Below are positions 43,564-54,488 of a stretch of 64,000 nt of DNA, one piece after another (position 1 is the first letter of the stretch; each line of letters begins with the position of its first letter). The notes beneath the pieces are model-generated. The model ran no database searches. It saw only the letters and a list, made by a program, of their open reading frames with translations, and was not told the DNA's origin. The stretch comes from Hennigella sp049177145 (GTDB lineage Bacteria > Bacillota_I > Bacilli_A > Mycoplasmatales > Mycoplasmoidaceae), in assembly GCA_049177145.1 (NCBI GenBank), contig CP185406.1, positions 1 through 64,000 of the forward strand. Reading direction: 5' to 3'. The position numbers and the translations under genes were made by a program.

Positions 43564-46500
43564 TTACTTATTTAATAATCTTTTAATCTTATCAATAATT
43601 TGCAGTTTAGCAAAGTTTCATTCAATTTCATTGAATCTTAAAACATTGTATCCACGATCAACATAATATTTTTGTTGGTCAAAGGAATCAACTCATGTAC
43701 TAACTTTGTTTTTTGACTTAAAGTCATTGTTATCATCAATCAAGATTAATAATTCAATCTTGCCTTGATTCATGATGGCAATATTAAAGCTATGTGAACC
43801 AATACCATAATTAGTTTTAATTTCTAATCCTGCTAAAGCAGATGATAATTCATTTGCTACAGTTTGTGTAATAACTTTATCAGCACCTTTAGCTGTTTCA
43901 CTAGTAATGATGTTTTTATTTTCTTGTAGGTTTTCAATATAGAACAAGAACATCTTTAAGATGTATAGGTTGTCATTGTTTGTTGAAGTGATAGCATCAG
44001 ATTTAAATGATTTAACTACAATCATTTTCTCTTTTGCACGTGTAACCATAACATTGATACGGTTTTTACCACCAGCTTGTCCCACCGGTCCAAAGTTTTG
44101 AATAAACTTACCAGCAGCATCTGTACCAAATGTTGTAGAGATGACAACTAAATCAGCTTCATCACCTTGAACATTTTCAATTGATCTGATACGTATTGTA
44201 TCAGCTTCTATTCTGGCTGTTAAGAAAGGAAATTGAAAACACATTTGCTCAATTAAATCAGCTTGTTTTTGGTTGAAAGTAATAATTACTATCTTTTTAT
44301 ATTGTTCTGAAGCTTTAACAATATCAACCACTTTTTTAGCTTCATCAGGGTTAGTATTAGTACTTCTATCATAGATAGTAGTATCTGGCATTTGTACCAC
44401 TTCAATTGGCTTTAAGTTATTGCAACCATTTTTAGTAATACATAATAGTTTGTTATCGTAAATGTATTTATTACTAAAGTTAATAAGTTCTTCACTATTT
44501 GAACGATAGTGGTTATTTAATGTGAAACTACTTCAGTTAGCAATCTTTGCTTTATCAAGCAATGACTCAACATTGTCTAACTCTTCTTCAGATGTTAATG
44601 ATTCTTCATCAATAGAAATGTTAGCAGCAAAGAACCTACTTGGTCTTAATTGTTTATCATCACCTGATACAACAGATCTTGTACAACGATAGATCAATGG
44701 GATTGATCTTTCTACTCTCATTTGGCTTGCTTCATCAAAGATTCCAACAGCAAATTCATGTTGTTGTAATGGTATATAGTTAGCAACATTATCTGGAGAT
44801 AAGATTCAAATTGGGAAAACAAATTTAAGAATAGAATAATATTCTTTTATAAATCTTGCAACATTAATTTTTGTTGGCAAGTGTGCCTTCTTAACCATTT
44901 CAATTCATGTTGCTTGCATCTTTGCATCATTTAAGAATTTTTGTTTTAAATCATACAAATACTTATCTTTGATAATCTTTGCAGCAACTGATGCTTTTGC
45001 TAGACTACTACTTCAATATTCATTTAAATATGAATATAGTAATCGTCCATTGTTGATTTGGTCAAAAATAGAACTAAAGCTTTCATCGTTTTGTGTTTTC
45101 TTGATATCTAGTTCATTTGCTAATGAAGTTTCATCATGTGTATTGATAACATCAATTCATTCAGGATAGTTAATAAAGAAGGCAATAGGACTATTGTCCC
45201 TTATATAAGTAAATGCTTGAATCATTTCATCAATCATCGTTAGTTTGTCATCAGCAATCTTCTTAGCAAACAATCCAGCTCTTGGTTTGTTTTCTTTAAC
45301 AAAGTTATCAATGATAGCAAACTTCTTATTATTGTTATCTTGTCCTGTTAAAGCATCCAATGCTTTGGTAACAGCTTCTTGTTTAAAGACATGAGCCATT
45401 GTTGAATTGATTGGATAATAACGAGAAATAATCTTAGCTGCATTATGGAAACGATATAGTTGTTTAACAAAGTCATTAACTGAAACATTTGAACAGTTAA
45501 TTTTGTTTAACATACTTTCAAGCACAGATTTATTTTTATTTTGATCTGCTGTTTGTTGTTTGCTTTGCAAAGTATTTAATGCAGCAGCTTTTGTTTGGTC
45601 ATTAACTACACTTAATAAACTATTAACATAATTTACTAAAGAAATATAGTTTGGTTTGCTAGCATCCAATGTTATTTGGTTAGCATTAATGATTTCATCA
45701 TTCAAGGCAATGATTCTGTCATAGAAGGAATCTATGTCTTCTGGGTTGACAGAAATAGTAATAGACTTTAAAGCATCTAGTCTATCAATAATTACATCTA
45801 GAGCCGCTTTCTTCTCTGAAGAAATCAAAACATTGAAACCACTATTAATGTTATTAGCAATAATACTTGTTACAACTTCAGACTTTCCTGTTCCAGGAGG
45901 ACCATAGATTAAAGTGTTAGTTTTTAAACTAGCAGTTACTGCTTTCTTTTGGCTAACATTTAGTAAACGACCAAGTTCCATTACATCATCTTTTTCATAG
46001 ATTAAGTTGTCTAACCCTTGGTTAGTAAACATGAGATTTTCTTGAGGGAAAGAATAATCTGTAGATAAAATTTGGTCATAGTCTTCTAACATCTTTCCAC
46101 CAACAGGGTTAACAAAACCCAAGATGCAAACATTGTCAATTTTAGCGTTGTCAACATCTTTGTATTCTGTTTTCTTAACTGTCGTTAAGTTATGAACATC
46201 TTTATTAAAAGTACAGTTAGGCAACTTACTAGCAATTGATTGTAATGTTGTCTCAATTGAAGAAATTGTTTCAAGTTCTTCATTGCTAATATATTTGATA
46301 TTTAATTTATCACGTAAATAAATACTTAAGATTTCATTACTATAGAACTCTTTATCTCTTTTATACAAAGTATATGTAGTGTCAGAAACTTTCTTTACTG
46401 CAACAGGCAAACAAAGCATTGGGGCTCTAATTTTTTGCTTTTCTGAAGATAAAACAGATGTTAGTGATGTTTCCAAAACACCAAAGCATAATCAAAGACA

Positions 46501-46914
46501 TCATTTACCAGAATCATAGAATTCATCAGTAGACATCTTGCACATTTTATGAATTTGCTTAAATTCATCAATGATGTCTTTTGTAATACCATTTACAATG
46601 TTTGTCTTTTGAGAATCAGTTCCGTTTTGAGTATCGATCTTGCTTGTATCATAATCAAGTTTCAACTCTTCAATCTTTGCTTTCAATTCTAGATTGTTTT
46701 GACAAGCATTTAACAATCCTGTCATAGAGTTTAGCAAAATATTAAGGTCTAATTTAATTTCAAAAGAATTAGGATCTTGAACAAATACAAGCAATTGTTC
46801 ATAATCAATAAACTTTAAGATATTCACAAACCCTTTTGATAAAAACAATTCAGGGCTATTCTTATTTAATTCAAGTAAATTTTTACGCTTTTCTAGTAGA
46901 ACTTTAGATGGCAT
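43564..46914 (-). CDS. Large superfamily 1 helicase with C-terminal nuclease-like domain
   Basis: 1116 residues in one frame with TGA as Trp. Walker A GPPGTGKS is at residues 348-355, Walker B-like DEASQM near the TGA cluster at 44.7 kb, and motifs V/VI as ENVQGDEADLVVIS and RINVMVTRAKEKM. The last ~90 residues (FNIAIMNQGKIELLILID ... YYVDRGYNVLRFNEIEW) resemble the Vsr-like/MTES_1575 endonuclease fold attached to many DNA2-type helicases. Length and layout recall the uncharacterised helicase MG140/MPN153. Could act in repair or against foreign DNA; undecided. Confidence 0.85.
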
Positions 46915-46944
46915 TATTCATTTATTATTTTTAAATTGATTCAA

Positions 46945-46950
46945 TATAAT
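46945..46950 (+). promoter_or_regulatory. -10 hexamer of the RpiB fusion gene
   Basis: TATAAT ends 6 nt before the ATG at 46957, so the mRNA should be leaderless. Confidence 0.55.
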
Positions 46951-46956
46951 AAATAT

Positions 46957-47925
46957 ATGAAAATAAAAGTACTAATAAAAGAAAATATTAACAAAACATA
47001 TAATGTTTTGGAAACAATCAAAAATAATAAAAATCTTGCTGAAAGTCAAGATTTAATTGCTTTGTACAATGATGAAAACTGAGCTGAAATTTTTGAAAAT
47101 GCTTATCAAGAATTTAAAAAAGGAAAATTCAGAAGATTTATTATTATTGATGATTATGCATATGGTCCATTCTTGTTTATTTCTAAACAAAAAGGATGAG
47201 TAGCAACATCGGCTTTTGATGAATTTAGTGCTAACAAAATTAGAGCTCACAACAACTCTAAGGTTTGTATTATTCCAGTTAAGAGAATTAACCCAGATGA
47301 GAAGCTAAATAATATTATTAACGCATTCTGCGTTTCTGAATTTGAGGCAGGAAGACATGTAACAAGATTACAAATTCTTCATGGTGCAATGACAGAAACA
47401 ACAAAAACTGTTAAGTTTTCTGACCAACCAACTAAAACAGTAGTTGTTGGTTCAGACCATGCAGGTTTTGCATTAAAAGAAGCTGTTAAAGAACATTTAA
47501 CTGCTAAAGGTTACAAAATCATTGATGTTGGTACTAACTCATTAGATTCTACTCATTATTCATTATTTGGAGCTGCTATGGCATCTCACTTCCCTGAAGC
47601 AAGTTATGCAATAGGTTTTTGCTGAACAGGAATGGGTATGGCAAACTCTTTAAATAAATTTAAGGGTGTTCGTGCTTGTGTTTGCATGACTCCAGAAAAT
47701 GCTAAGGTTGCTAGAGAAGTATATGGCTGCAACACATTAGTAATGGGTTCTAAGTTCTCTAATAAAGAACAAGCACTTAAAACAGTAGATGTTTATCTTG
47801 AAACAAAACCAGTTGATAATCCTGTTTATAAAGAGATTGACAAATTCGGTTTTGAATTTGACAAGAATAAGTTCAAAGAACTTAAAATGGAAAACGGAAT
47901 CGTTGTTCCAAAAGAATTACAATAA
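46957..47925 (+). CDS. Tandem RpiB-type protein: degenerate N half fused to ribose-5-phosphate isomerase B
   Basis: 322 residues, twice the normal RpiB length (~150). The C half (from about 160) has VVGSDHAGFALKEAV, the catalytic Cys222 in GFCWTGMG, NKFKGVRAC and a final dinucleotide-fold region, so it should interconvert ribose- and ribulose-5-phosphate. The N half keeps only later RpiB elements (GWVATSAFDEFSA, KIRAHNNSK, FEAGRHVTRLQIL) and lacks the SDHAG and CGTG catalytic parts. It probably supplies the ring of active-site residues from the partner subunit, as RpiB sites form between subunits. The frame crosses TGA Trp codons at about 47080, 47198 and 47623. Confidence 0.85.
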
Positions 47926-48399
47926 TTTCTTTATATTTAATATCCCTGGATAGATAATCTCTAATTCAGTTCCATGCTCTGCCACCAGATTAAAAGGCAG
48001 GGCATTTTTCTTTGCTCTTTGCTTGCAATCCAAAAGCTGACTATAAGATAATGCTATGACTTTGTCATGCTTTTCAAAATATATGAATAGAAAACTAAAA
48101 CAATCGTTATCTGTTACATATTTCAAATAGTTTAATTGATGCGACTTAATTAAAGCAATATCAAAATAATCATGTTTTGTTTGCTTGCATTCAATTTCAA
48201 TATATTTATTGTTGATATATCCAAAATAATCAACTTTTGCTTTTGCTATTAGCTTGGCAACTATAGTTGTTTCATTAATATGTTTTAATACTTTAATTGG
48301 AATTTGTCTTTTTTCTAAAAAGCCCAAATTATTAAATTGATAGTACGAAACTGTTCTATCAACTAATTGTTCAATGTACATTCCTAAATTGTTATTCAT
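47917..48399 (-). CDS. recU: Holliday junction resolvase RecU
   Basis: 160 residues of the RecU restriction-endonuclease-like fold: AKVDYFGYINNKYIEIECKQ gives the metal-binding Asp57, Glu70 and Lys72, and SHQLNYL the conserved His-Gln (87-88). Gly near the N terminus (MYIEQLVDRTVSYY) fits the family E-x-I helix. Resolves four-way junctions produced by RecA. It overlaps the RpiB gene end by 9 nt, converging. Its ATG follows the shared recombination element almost directly, so it is probably leaderless. Confidence 0.88.
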   Translation of the reverse strand: MNNNLGMYIEQLVDRTVSYYQFNNLGFLEKRQIPIKVLKHINETTIVAKLIAKAKVDYFGYINNKYIEIECKQTKHDYFDIALIKSHQLNYLKYVTDNDCFSFLFIYFEKHDKVIALSYSQLLDCKQRAKKNALPFNLVAEHGTELEIIYPGILNIKKLL

Positions 48400-48403
48400 A
48401 GCT

Positions 48404-48446
48404 CCATATATACCTTTACCTAAATATTAGAAAAAGGTAGTCAAAA
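48404..48446 (-). promoter_or_regulatory. Shared recombination-type promoter element, recU copy
   Basis: Minus strand: TTTTGACTACC, 11 nt, TTTAGGTAAAGG, then TATATATGG, 5 nt from the recU ATG. GGAG next to the ATG is too close to be a useful Shine-Dalgarno and is part of the element. Confidence 0.65.
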
Positions 48447-48447
48447 T

Positions 48448-48476
48448 AAAAATACCTATATCTATAGATATAGGTA
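48448..48476 (-). terminator. Palindromic terminator after cls
   Basis: Perfect 24-nt palindrome (48453-48476, arm TACCTATATCTA) followed by a T-rich run on the minus strand, abutting the recU element. Confidence 0.7.
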
Positions 48477-48496
48477 AACTGAAATTTTTTGCAGGT

Positions 48497-50044
48497 TTAG
48501 AATAGACTTTTTCCGAAGTTAAGAAGTTTTAGCAAGAATCTAGATCACAAATTTAATTTGTCATTTAACATTTGTGAAGTTTGCATTGTTGCATTCTTTT
48601 TAGTATCTTCATAAACCTTTAAAACTTCATTTGTAAATTGTTGATCATAAACAATTAATTCAGATTCAAAGTCTAAATAGATTGATCTTCAGTCAACATT
48701 ACAAGATCCAGTTAAAACGTATTCATCATCAATGATGATGCACTTTGAATGAAGATAACCATCATATTCATAAACTTGTGCACCAATATCTGCAAGTTTC
48801 TTATAGTTTTCACGATTCATCATTTGGACATATTTTTGGTTTTTATTATGAGCAATGATTTCAACTTTAACATCTTTATTGTGACATGCTTTCAATGCTT
48901 CAATGATGCTGTTTGGTGGGCAGAAATATGGTGTCAAAATCTTTATAGATTTCTTTGCATTATAGAAAGCATGCAATAATGCATTTTCTAGGGCAAATTC
49001 GTTGAAGTCAGGTTCAAACACTAATAATTGTGCGATTGTGTTTGTGCCAGGAAATTCATTCTTTCTAAAAATCAATTTAGTATCATTTAAAATGTTTTGT
49101 CTACTAGCATCATGTTTTCTAGAACGGCAGAAAATAGTTCAGTAATTAATGAATGTTATATTCATTGAATTGACAATTGGTCCACTAACCAAATAGTTTA
49201 AATCTCTTCAGTGACAGTTGTTTCTATTCATTGACAAGTATTCATCAGAAAAATTACTGCCACCATACAAAGCATATTTGTTATCAACAATTACAAATTT
49301 AGAGTGCAAACGATAGTTTGTTGCACCTTTAAATTGAGTAAAACCTTTAGGGTTAAAGCAAGCAACCTCTACACCGTACTCATGCAACTGCTTGAAGATT
49401 TTGTTGTTTACCCGTTTATGTGAACCCAACCAATCGTAGATCAATCTTACCTTCACACCTTCATTTGCTTTCTTAATTAATTCAGTAAAGAAAATCTTTG
49501 ACCAAAATCCTTCATAACTAAAGATATAACTTTGAACATTGATGTAGTATTTTGCTGATCTAATTAACTTGATTGACTCTTCAAATAATTGTGTATTGTC
49601 AGCAATGATACGAATTGTATTGTTTTTGTAGATTGGTTTGTATTGATGCTTTAGCCCATAATTGAATATCCAATTATATTTATCATTAAAACGTGCTTCT
49701 TCACTAAAACTAAAATCTTCAAAATTGATGATTTCTTCTTGTTGTTTTAAATATGTTTTTCGTTGTCTTTTTCTTAAAGGATAAACACCAAAAATAATAA
49801 ACACTAATAAACCTATGACAGGAAAAACTAAAATGACTATCATCCAGCTTGCTTTGGCATAACTACTTCGTGGAGAAATAACAATTCTTAAAGCAAACGC
49901 GACTTCTAGAATGAAAACTATTACTCCAACTAGGACTAATGGTCAAATAATATGAACAAAAATAAAGACACAAATTGTGCCAATAATTCCTAATAAAAGC
50001 AAGATAGCAATTATGGTAAATATTAATATCTTATTCTTATTCAT
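48497..50044 (-). CDS. cls: Cardiolipin synthase
   Basis: 515 residues. Two N-terminal membrane helices (about 6-30, 33-50) plus a third near 66-84, then two phospholipase D domains with HKD motifs HSKFVIVDNKYALYGGSNFSDEY and HSKCIIIDDEYVLTGSCNVD. It joins two phosphatidylglycerols into cardiolipin in the membrane. TGA Trp codons (about 49200, 48687) split the standard frame. Divergent from tsf; the 54-nt gap carries A/T-rich promoters for both. Confidence 0.93.
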
Positions 50045-50098
50045 TATTTATATTTTTAATTATATAATAATTAAAATACAAAAATATAGAGGTAAATT

Positions 50099-50977
50099 AT
50101 GGCTGACGCTAAATTAATTAAACAATTAAGAGATATGACGCAAGCCGGTTTTGTTGATTGTAAAAAAGCATTGATTGAATGCAAAGACAATCTAGAGGCT
50201 GCAGTTAAATATCTAAGAGAAAAAGGACTTGCTAAAGCAGCTAAAAAAGCTGGTGCTATTGCTGCTGAAGGTGTTATCCTTACAGGAATAAATGATAAGA
50301 GTGCTTACATTATCGAAATTAACACTCAAACGGATTTTGCTGCAAAGAATGAACACTTTTCTAAACTTTGCGATTCAATTATGAAAGTCGTTAGTGAATC
50401 ACAATGTACAGATGTTGAGGTTGTAAGACAACTTAAACTTGCTGATGGTGAACTAGTTTCATCTGCATGTGAAGGCTTGACAGGCAAGATTGGTGAAAAA
50501 ATCAACGTTAGAAGATTTGGAAGAATCATTAAGAAAGATGGCCAAGATGTTGGAATGTATCAACATGCTAACAAGAAATATGGTTCAATTTGTCTATTTG
50601 ACAAACCAGTTGATGAAACACTGAAGAAACAAATCTGTATGCACATTGTTGCAAGAAACCCTAAATTCATTAACTCTAACCAAGTAGATGAAAGCTGAGT
50701 TAAGAACGAAAGAACTATTATTGAAAAAACAAGTCAAAATGGTAACAAACCAGCACAATTCTTAAAGAAGATTATTGAAGGTAGATTACAAAAGAGACTT
50801 GCAGAAGTTTGTTTATGCAACCAAGAATTTGACTTTGAACCAACTATTACAGTTGGTAAGCTATTAGCTTCCAAAGGTATTAAAATTTTAAGTTTTGCTA
50901 GATACGAAGTAGGCGAAGGTATTGAAAAGAAAGAAGCCGACTTTGCTAAAGAAGTAGCAGAACAAATGGGAAAATAA
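50099..50977 (+). CDS. tsf: Elongation factor Ts
   Basis: 292 residues; GDP/GTP exchange factor for EF-Tu. LIKQLRDMTQAGFVDCKKALIE, GLAKAAKKAGAIAAEG and EINTQTDFAAKNEHF are diagnostic; coiled-coil and C-terminal subdomains complete after a TGA Trp at 50696. AGAGGT precedes the ATG. rpsB, normally upstream, is not here. Starts the tsf-pyrH-frr-cdsA-dxr operon. Confidence 0.97.
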
Positions 50978-50978
50978 A

Positions 50979-51683
50979 ATGAAAAAAAGAGTTTTAGTTA
51001 AGATATCAGGAGCAGCTATAAAAGGTACTCATGGTGATATTTATGACAACAAGAAACTTCTTTTCTTGTGTAAACAACTAGCAACTTTAAATAAAACCGC
51101 TGCAGTAGGTTTAGTTTTAGGTGGTGGCAACATCTGAAGAGGCAATATGACTAAAGACAAAGCCTTTAGAAGAGCTAATGCTGACTACATGGGAATGTTA
51201 TCAACTGTTATGAATGGTTTAGCATTCAAAGAAACATTACATAAACTACATGTTAAAGCTGAAATTTATTCTGCTCTTGAAGTAGACAGAATTAGTCATA
51301 AGATTGCTATTGATAAGATCAATGATGATATTGCCAAAGGCAAAATCATTATCTTTGTTGGTGGAACAGGACACCCATTCTTTACAACTGATACAGCTTG
51401 TGCAATTAGAGCAATTGATATGCACGCTGATGTTATCCTTATGGGTAAAGATGGTGTTGATGGAGTTTATTCATCAGATCCAAACAAAAACAAAAATGCA
51501 AAATTTTATAAGTCATTAACATTCCTAGAAGCTATCAGCAAAGAGCTTGGCGTTATGGACTTATCAGCCCTTACTCTATGTTTAGAAAACAATATTGACA
51601 TTTTTGTCTTTGATGTTCTTGCAAAAGACAACATTTTAAAAGTTTACAAAAAGAAAACTAAATTCACTCACATCCACAAATAG
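50979..51683 (+). CDS. pyrH: Uridylate kinase
   Basis: 234 residues beginning MKKRVLVKISGAAIKG, with VLGGGNIWRGN (TGA Trp) and DVILMGKDGVDGVYSSDP. Phosphorylates UMP to UDP. Starts one base after the tsf stop. Confidence 0.96.
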
Positions 51684-51692
51684 GAGATTGCT

Positions 51693-52247
51693 ATGATTGA
51701 ATGAAAAACTTTACAAGCCGAATTTAACCAAAAGGCTCAAACAGTTTATACATATTTACAAAACGAATTTCAAAAGATTAACTCTGGAAGAGTTAACCCA
51801 AATATGTTTAATCAATTGAAAGTTCCTGCATATGGTGAAATGACACCACTAATGCAACTTGCCAATGTTCAAGCTGTTGATGCACGTCAACTTTTGATTA
51901 AACCATATGATAGAAGTTTAATAAAAGAGATAGCAAAAGCACTTGCTGAATCTGAATATAAAGTTAACCCTCAAGTTAACCCGGATTGTATCAGAATTAT
52001 CTTTGCTCCATTAACAGAAGAAACAAGAAGAGATGCTGTTAAGAAAGCAAAAGAATATTACAATCAAGCAATGCAAAAACTTCGTGCAGTAAGACAAGAA
52101 GTTCAAGCTAAGTATAAAAAAGATCCTAATGTGTCAGATGATGACATTAGATACTTTGAAGATCAATTAAACAAGATAACTAAAGAAGCAAATAAGAAGT
52201 TAGAAGACATCTTTGCTAATAAAGAAAAAGACTTAATGTCTTTATAG
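51693..52247 (+). CDS. frr: Ribosome recycling factor
   Basis: 184 residues from ATG 51693 behind GGAG. SGRVNPNMF, VPAYGEMTPLMQLANVQ and PLTEETRRDAVKKAKEY are conserved RRF motifs. A TGA Trp lies at codon 4, so a standard-code start would be missed. Acts with EF-G to split post-termination ribosomes. Confidence 0.96.
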
Positions 52248-52248
52248 T

Positions 52249-53391
52249 ATGCCAAAAACAAAAAAGCAAATAAAACAAAGAAAACAAACCTTCTTGACAA
52301 GAACTAGATCAGCAATAGTCGTTGCTAGTTTTTATGTTATATATTTGCTTTTATTGTTTTTCTCTAATAGAAATTGGTTTAGTCCAATAGCTGGACATGA
52401 TAAAATTCAATTCATTTTGAATTTCTTTAATGTTCTAATGATTGTACCAATCATATACTTTGTGGCTAAAGAAATATCCGATTTATGTTTCCCTGGGCAT
52501 AAAGCAATATTTTATTACACTGCAAGCGCTTTATTCATTCTAACAATGGGAGCATCAATATTCTTGCTAGGAACTAAATACAATTTATTTTCCACAGAAT
52601 TAACCTCTTATTCAAAGGTTTATGATAACTTTACATTCTTCCTAATTATTAGTTTGTCTGGTATTGTGTTCTTCACGCTGTTATCAACATTAGTGTGAAT
52701 TATTATGTCTAGACATATTGTCTATGTAGGAAAGAAAACAAGAATTTGATTCCCATTACTAGTGTTTATTTTAAATACATTCTTTGTTGGTTTTGTCTAT
52801 ACAACAGTTATTCATACATGGACAACATATCTATTTTTAATGTCTACTAGTGTTTTATGTGATGTGTTTGCTTATGTAGGTGGATCAATTTTTGGAAAAC
52901 ACAAAATGGCTCCAACAATTAGCCCTAAAAAGACATGAGAAGGTGTATTGTTTGGCGTAGGTGTAACTTTAGTTATTCTTTGTGCCATCATATCATTATT
53001 CTATTTCATCCCCGGTGCTGAAGCAAAGGCACATTCGCTTTATTGCTTCTTAGGATGTCAATCATGTGAATTACAAATAGCAGGACGGTTAATTAATCTT
53101 CAACCATACTATTGGGCAATTTATATACCTGCAATATTGGTCATTATGGTAGTTAGTATCTTTGGTGACCTATTCTTTAGCTACATAAAACGTCGTTTTA
53201 ATGTTAAAGATTTTAGTAATCTTATTCCAGGACATGGTGGAATTCTAGATAGATTAGATGCACTAATCTTTACATTCACTTTCTATTTCTTGCTAACTGT
53301 AGTAATTCAATTGATAATGATATTTGGCTTTGGCCAAAAAGCAGGGTTGTATTTCTTATGACACGAAATAGTACCAAACTTTGCATTGTAG
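52249..53391 (+). CDS. cdsA: Phosphatidate cytidylyltransferase
   Basis: 380-residue integral membrane enzyme making CDP-diacylglycerol for PgsA. Eight or so hydrophobic helices; signature SYIKRRFNVKDFSNLIPGHGGILDRLDA near the end. The apparent stop at 53359 is TGA (Trp); the frame continues ten codons to TAG at 53389, overlapping dxr by 34 nt. uppS, often between frr and cdsA, is absent. Confidence 0.94.
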
Positions 53392-54449
53392 GAATTACTG
53401 GTTCAATCGGAACTCAAACTGTAGCTATAGCTAAAAAGCTAGGCTACAAAATTGTTGGTTGTAGTTATCACCACAATTCTGAATTAGCTAAAAAAATAAT
53501 TAAGGAAAATAAAATTCCTTATTCATATTGCTCAAGCAATAATGATAAAAGCAAATGCAAGAGCTTTGATGATTTAATGAAAAAATCTAAACCAACAATG
53601 GTGGTTAATGCCATCATTGGTTTTGCTGGCTTAGAAGCAACATTAGCAGCTTTACATAACCATATTGATATTGCTATAGCCAACAAAGAATCAGTTGTTA
53701 CTGCAGGCTGATATATCTTTGCTTATGCAAAAAAACATAGCATTAAGGTTTTGCCAATTGATTCCGAGCATACAAATTTGTATTATCAATTATTGTTTGC
53801 CAACAAAAACCAAGTTAATCAGATTTATATAACTGGTTCTGGTGGTAAATACCTAAATGCTTCCAGAAAAGAAAAATCATTAGTTACCTATGATCAAGCC
53901 ATTAAACATAAGAACTGATTGATGGGAAACAAGATAACTGTTGACTCAAACACACTTATAAATAAGTGTTTTGAAGTTGTTGAGGCTTATTGATATTTCA
54001 ACACTAAAAAAGTTAGTGTTTTGCATGATCCAACATCAATCATTCACTCTGCAATAATGCTTAACAATGGACAATTCTTGTATTCTGAATCAAAACCAGT
54101 TATGACTGGCCCTATAGGATGAGCAATTTCTGATTTTAACTATAAGTTACCAAACAATTTAAAAGCAGATGCACAAACTAATGTTTTAACAAAATTAAAT
54201 AATGTTAAACCTATTTGCTGAGCATATGACATCATGAATGATAAGACTAATTCATTAGCAATTATCATTAATGCAGCAGATGAAGTAGCAATAGAATTAT
54301 TCAAAGCTAAAATGATAAGGTTTGATCAAATCGTTGATTATATTGAAAATGCGATAAAGAAAATAAAATGCAAACCAATAAAAACAATTGATGAAATCTA
54401 TCAATTTGACAAGTTTGTAAGACTACAATCAATCAAATATTGAAAATAA
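53358..54449 (+). CDS. dxr: 1-deoxy-D-xylulose 5-phosphate reductoisomerase
   Basis: 363 residues; second enzyme of the MEP isoprenoid pathway. NADPH-binding GITGSIGTQT, ANKESVVTAG, PIDSEHTNLYYQ (metal/substrate), TGSGGKYLN, NWLMGNKITVDSNTLINKCFEVVEA and DPTSIIHSA match DXR. Three TGA Trp codons interrupt it. The MEP pathway is retained in only a few mycoplasmas, so this is a useful lineage clue. No other MEP gene is in the window. Confidence 0.93.
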
Positions 54450-54472
54450 ATACTTGTAAAGTATTTATTTTT
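54446..54472 (+). terminator. Weak terminator after dxr
   Basis: AAATACTT-GTA-AAGTATTT hairpin followed by ATTTTTA, just before the polC promoter. Confidence 0.55.
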
Positions 54473-54473
54473 A

Positions 54474-54479
54474 TATAAT
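54474..54479 (+). promoter_or_regulatory. -10 hexamer of polC
   Basis: TATAAT ends 9 nt before the polC ATG; no Shine-Dalgarno. Confidence 0.5.
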
Positions 54480-54488
54480 CTTTTTATA

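Noticed and set aside
47389..47925. A normal stand-alone RpiB starting at ATG 47389
   Set aside because: The frame is open back to ATG 46957 with a promoter in place, and the upstream part has RpiB-like sequence, so it is a fusion.
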